Shown piece by piece: positions 5,650 to 7,685 of a stretch of DNA of 7,685 bases. Numbering within the stretch: the first letter of the stretch is position 1; every line of letters starts with the position of its first letter. Position numbers and translations under genes: made by a program. Location: assembly GCA_030597645.1 (NCBI GenBank), contig JAUVRN010000077.1, positions 1 through 7,685 of the forward strand, given 5' to 3'. Below the pieces are notes generated by a model. It did not search any database, was not told where the DNA came from, and was given only the letters and a program-made list of their open reading frames with translations. The DNA is from Candidatus Zixiibacteriota bacterium. Lineage in GTDB: Bacteria; Zixibacteria; MSB-5A5; JAUVRN01.

Positions 5650-6300
5650 ATGGCGTCCAGACGGGGGACGGTCCAATGGGCTACGCTCGACCTTGAAACG
5701 CAGCTCGAGAGCAGGGGCTTCTCGCGGATCGCGGGTGTGGACGAAGTCGGCCGCGGTCCCCTTGCCGGACCCGTTGTAGCGGCGGCCGTCATTCTGCCCG
5801 ACCACTTCGAACTCGAAGGCGTTGCTGATTCCAAGCTCCTGACCGACCAGCAGCGGCGTACCCTTCTGCCCGACATTCTGGCACAGGCGGAGGCCGTTGG
5901 TACCGGGCTGATTCACAACGACGAAATCGACGTGATCAACATCCTGCAAGCGACGTTTGCGGCGATGCGGCAGGCGCTGGCCGACGTGGCGGCGGATGCC
6001 ATCCTGGTGGACGGACGGCAGACGATCCCGGGCATCGACACCGAACAGGTCGCGCGACCCAAAGCCGATCGTCACTCGCTGTCCGTAGCCGCGGCATCCA
6101 TCGTGGCCAAAGTGCTTCGTGATGATTTGATGATGGCTGCACACCGGCAGTTCCCGGTGTACGGCTTTGACCAGCACAAAGGCTACGCTACCGCGGAGCA
6201 CTTTGCTGCCCTGGACCGGCACGGCCCCTGCGCGATACACCGGCAGAGCTTTCTGGCCAAGTGGCGTGAGCGCCAGGCACAGACAGTACTCGATCTCTGA
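5650..6300 (+). CDS. rnhB: Ribonuclease HII
   Basis: RNase HII cuts RNA in DNA-RNA hybrids and nicks 5' of single ribonucleotides in DNA, starting ribonucleotide excision repair. The 216-residue product shows the signature GVDEVGRGPLAGPVVAAAV (29-47). The catalytic acids Asp31, Glu32, Asp121 (LVDGRQ) and Asp140 (KADRHSLSVAAASIVAK) are all present. YGFDQHKGYAT near the C-terminus is also typical. Most relatives have KGD where this has KAD before the last acid, a minor change. ATG 5650 is the only plausible start: an in-frame TAG lies two codons upstream and no other start codon precedes the signature. There is no well-spaced Shine-Dalgarno sequence and no recognisable promoter between the rplS terminator and the ATG, so expression probably depends on read-through or an unrecognised promoter. 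Confidence 0.96.
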   Translation: MASRRGTVQWATLDLETQLESRGFSRIAGVDEVGRGPLAGPVVAAAVILPDHFELEGVADSKLLTDQQRRTLLPDILAQAEAVGTGLIHNDEIDVINILQATFAAMRQALADVAADAILVDGRQTIPGIDTEQVARPKADRHSLSVAAASIVAKVLRDDLMMAAHRQFPVYGFDQHKGYATAEHFAALDRHGPCAIHRQSFLAKWRERQAQTVLDL

Positions 6301-6320
6301 TCCTGTCACTGCGACGGCAC

Positions 6321-6352
6321 AAAAAAAGGCCGGAGCCCCGGGTCCCGGCCTT
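6321..6352 (-). terminator. Intrinsic terminator of the marR-dinB operon
   Basis: AAGGCCGG (6326-6333) and CCGGCCTT (6345-6352) form a perfect 8-bp GC-rich stem. Seven A residues on the + strand (6321-6327) become a T-run after the hairpin on the minus strand. It lies 21 bp beyond the dinB stop. On the + strand the hairpin after rnhB lacks a T-run, so it is mainly a minus-strand terminator. Confidence 0.88.
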
Positions 6353-6373
6353 CAAGTATCAATCCTGACTATT

Positions 6374-6886
6374 CTAGCTCGAAGCTACTTCCTCCGGCAC
6401 AGGTGATCCGATAGCGCCTTTCTTCCCTACTACGCGACGCAGCAATCCGAGCTGGCCCGCGTGATATGCCTCGTGATATGAAAGGCCCGCCAACAACGAC
6501 CCGATGGTCTCATCGGGATTGTTCGTCGGGCTGAAGGGCGCCCTGGCGGCCATCTGCTCCGTGGTCAGCTTGCCGAGCCCTTCGTCCACCTGGCTCTGCA
6601 GCGCGCGGAACTGTTCCACGAGCGTATTCCATGACATGGCCTGGCTGGCGTCCGTTACCGGAGCCGTGTCGTAGGCGTTGTAGTCCTCGATCGCGTACGG
6701 AGGTTGGAGACCGAGCATCTGCGCCTGCTGAATGCGGGTACGTACAATGTGCCCCATGACCCAATTGAGGCAGTTGCCATAGGCCGTGGGCTGCGTGAGG
6801 CTCTCGTCATGTGTCAGGCCATAGATGTTTTTCTCGATGACAAAGCCGGAGATCCCGTGCTGGTACTGGAGGGTTTGAGCGTTCAT
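6374..6886 (-). CDS. DinB-superfamily putative metalloprotein
   Basis: The 170-residue product fits the DinB/YfiT four-helix-bundle superfamily, whose members bind a divalent metal with three histidines; some are thiol S-transferases (such as the bacillithiol transferase BstA), many are uncharacterised. The triad is visible: His46 in NWVMGHIVRTR, and His138 and His142 in SYHEAYHAGQLGLLRR, the usual HExxHxGQ-type end. No signal peptide or membrane segment is seen, so it should be cytosolic. The ATG at 6886 has AGGGAG at 6895-6900, 8 nt away. It lies 30 bp after marR on the same strand and ends at a terminator, so the two likely form one transcript. The exact substrate is unknown. A role in stress or detoxification is inferred from the MarR neighbour. 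Confidence 0.85.
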   Translation of the reverse strand: MNAQTLQYQHGISGFVIEKNIYGLTHDESLTQPTAYGNCLNWVMGHIVRTRIQQAQMLGLQPPYAIEDYNAYDTAPVTDASQAMSWNTLVEQFRALQSQVDEGLGKLTTEQMAARAPFSPTNNPDETIGSLLAGLSYHEAYHAGQLGLLRRVVGKKGAIGSPVPEEVASS

Positions 6887-6916
6887 GATGTCTACTCCCT
6901 GATGTGTGTGATGGAG

Positions 6917-7438
6917 TTATTCTTCGGATGTGCCTTGTTGTTTTGCTGCTCCCTGATCTGATTCCTGGTCTGATTCCTGTCGTACGATCACGCCGTTCAC
7001 TTTGGCGATAGCCTCGATAACACGCTGGAAACCCCGGAGATCCTCGACACTGACTCTCTCAACGACCTCGGAATCGAATTGTTCCGCCGTCTGGCGCGCT
7101 GCATCTGCGAGGCGATTGCCCTTCGCCGTCAGTTCGACCAGCAAAGAGCGGCGGTCGGCAGGATTCAACTGACGACCGAGCAGACCCCGAGACTCCAGCC
7201 TGTTGAGCATGCTGGACATGGTCGGCTTCCGGTACCCAAAGACCCTCACCAGCTCACCGACGCTGCTGGGCCCATACAGGCGGACAAACGACAGGATGTG
7301 AGCGTCCGGAGCCGATACGCCCAGATCTCCCAGGCAGTCTTCCAGGTGCAGCGCAGACTGGCGAGTGGCCTTGTGAATGGCCGACAACCAGAAGTGCTTT
7401 GGCTCTTGTGTGTATAGGACAGCATCTGCATGGTTCAT
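6917..7438 (-). CDS. MarR-family transcriptional regulator
   Basis: The 173-residue product has the MarR winged helix-turn-helix: GPSSVGELVRVFGYRKPTMS (56-75) with the recognition helix running on to MLNRLESRGLLG, and the wing RQLNPADRRSLLVELTAKG (89-107) with its conserved DRR. The flanking helices would form the dimer. MarR proteins bind palindromes near their own promoters and release them on binding phenolics, oxidants or other ligands. Cys35 is the only cysteine and is not at the position used by OhrR. The C-terminus is a Gln/Glu/Ser-rich tail with a short repeat. I chose the ATG at 7438 over a TTG at 7474, because the promoter and a candidate operator lie between them. It lies 30 bp upstream of dinB, the probable target. 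Confidence 0.9.
   Translation of the reverse strand: MNHADAVLYTQEPKHFWLSAIHKATRQSALHLEDCLGDLGVSAPDAHILSFVRLYGPSSVGELVRVFGYRKPTMSSMLNRLESRGLLGRQLNPADRRSLLVELTAKGNRLADAARQTAEQFDSEVVERVSVEDLRGFQRVIEAIAKVNGVIVRQESDQESDQGAAKQQGTSEE
6957..6980. repeat. Two tandem 12-bp units in the marR 3' end
   Basis: TCTGATTCCTGG is followed by TCTGATTCCTGT (+ strand). The pair codes for QESDQESD in the C-terminal tail of the MarR protein. It keeps the frame and looks like a small slippage duplication outside the folded domain. Confidence 0.85.
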
Positions 7439-7440
7439 GC

Positions 7441-7455
7441 TTCGTATAATATGAA
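7441..7455. promoter_or_regulatory. Near-palindrome, candidate MarR operator
   Basis: TTCGTAT-A-ATATGAA is a 15-bp palindrome with one mismatched pair. It ends 2 bp before the marR ATG on the minus strand and covers the predicted -10 element. A second inverted pair, GTTCAT (7433-7438) / ATGAAC (7451-7456), overlaps it. Position and symmetry suit autorepression by the MarR dimer. Confidence 0.55.
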
Positions 7456-7474
7456 CAAAGTGCAAATTGGGCAA
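7446..7474 (-). promoter_or_regulatory. Candidate promoter of marR-dinB
   Basis: On the minus strand TTGCCC (7474-7469) and TATTAT (7451-7446) are 17 bp apart, resembling a sigma70-type -35/-10 pair (4/6 and 5/6 matches). The predicted start of transcription falls at or next to the ATG at 7438, so the mRNA could be leaderless. No Bacteroidota-type TANNTTTG element is found here. Confidence 0.4.
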
Positions 7475-7523
7475 GCGATTACAGCTGATATATCGTATTG
7501 TATTCCAATGAGTTACATTAGGC

Positions 7524-7685
7524 TCAGGAGGAACTCTCTGCCTTCTTCTTGAGCCAGTAATCGAAAGAGCGCCCTGGCACGAAGATGTCCAGCCCGACAG
7601 AATGTTCGCTCAGCCGATCCTCTACGATGTGTGTTTGCCCACCCGGCACGTACGCCGCGTCCCCCTCCTCCACGACGATCTCGCC
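7524..7685 (-). CDS. Cupin-domain protein, C-terminal part (5' end outside window)
   Basis: On the minus strand an open frame enters from the right edge and gives 53 residues before the TGA at 7526-7524. It contains what looks like the second cupin motif, GDAAYVPGGQTH (residues 8-19), with the conserved Gly, Pro and the metal-ligand type His. A strand (SVGLDIFVPGR) and the end FDYWLKKKAESSS follow. Small cupins are beta-barrel proteins with varied roles (dioxygenases, isomerases, sensors), so no function can be given. It lies 85 bp upstream of marR in the same direction, but marR seems to have its own promoter, so membership in one operon is uncertain. Confidence 0.75.
   Translation of the reverse strand, partial: GEIVVEEGDAAYVPGGQTHIVEDRLSEHSVGLDIFVPGRSFDYWLKKKAESSS

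Noticed and set aside
6326..6352. Terminator for rnhB on the + strand
   Set aside because: The hairpin is followed by CAAGTATC with no T-run on the + strand; the T-run is only on the minus side, though partial action on rnhB cannot be excluded.
6704..6961. 85-codon + strand frame across the dinB-marR junction
   Set aside because: Antisense to two recognised genes and without any family features or ribosome site.
7439..7474. N-terminal extension of marR from TTG at 7474
   Set aside because: The extra 12 residues would cover the promoter and palindrome, and there is no suitable ribosome site; the ATG at 7438 fits the family better.

Overview
This is a GC-rich bacterial window dominated by a housekeeping translation and protein-targeting cluster. 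The core is ffh-rpsP-rimM-trmD-rplS, followed by rnhB, all on the + strand. There are no rRNA or tRNA genes, CRISPR arrays or insertion sequences, and no gene-free stretch longer than about 175 bases. The organism looks like a member of the Bacteroidota/FCB group, but the exact lineage cannot be settled by eye. Three things point that way: a perfect match to the Bacteroidota-type promoter (TTTG-N20-TANNTTTG) in front of ffh; an A-rich ffh initiation region without a Shine-Dalgarno sequence; and FCB-like features of TrmD, such as CGHYKGID and the SDSF...YTRPA region. The ribosomal protein cores are not classic Bacteroidia sequences, so a deep-branching or GC-rich relative (for example Rhodothermia-like or another FCB phylum) is an inference.

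Layout. Positions 2-394 hold the 3' end of a PASTA-domain protein. It is translationally coupled (ATGA overlap) to rpe, the pentose-phosphate epimerase, which in turn is coupled to a small secreted protein of unknown function (1041-1625). A 173-bp intergenic region follows. It contains two small inverted repeats, the ffh promoter and a probable hairpin at the start of the ffh leader. The ffh-rpsP-rimM-trmD-rplS block runs to 5578 and ends in a strong intrinsic terminator (5600-5630). rnhB follows alone (5650-6300).

On the opposite strand, reading leftwards from the right edge, come the C-terminal end of a cupin protein (7685-7524), a MarR-family regulator (7438-6917) with a near-palindromic candidate operator on its own promoter, and a DinB-superfamily putative metalloprotein (6886-6374). 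The last two look like an operon that ends in a minus-strand intrinsic terminator (6352-6321), convergent with rnhB.

How the genes work together. Ffh targets nascent membrane and secreted proteins. S16, RimM and L19 belong to ribosome structure and assembly. TrmD makes m1G37 in tRNA to keep the reading frame, and RNase HII removes ribonucleotides from DNA. The most unusual feature is that both ribosomal proteins of the operon, S16 and L19, carry long low-complexity C-terminal tails. The S16 tail is acidic and built from a 42-bp tandem repeat. The L19 tail is basic and built from a 6-bp repeat. The marR-dinB module is the only accessory-looking part. No clearly new multi-gene system is evident.
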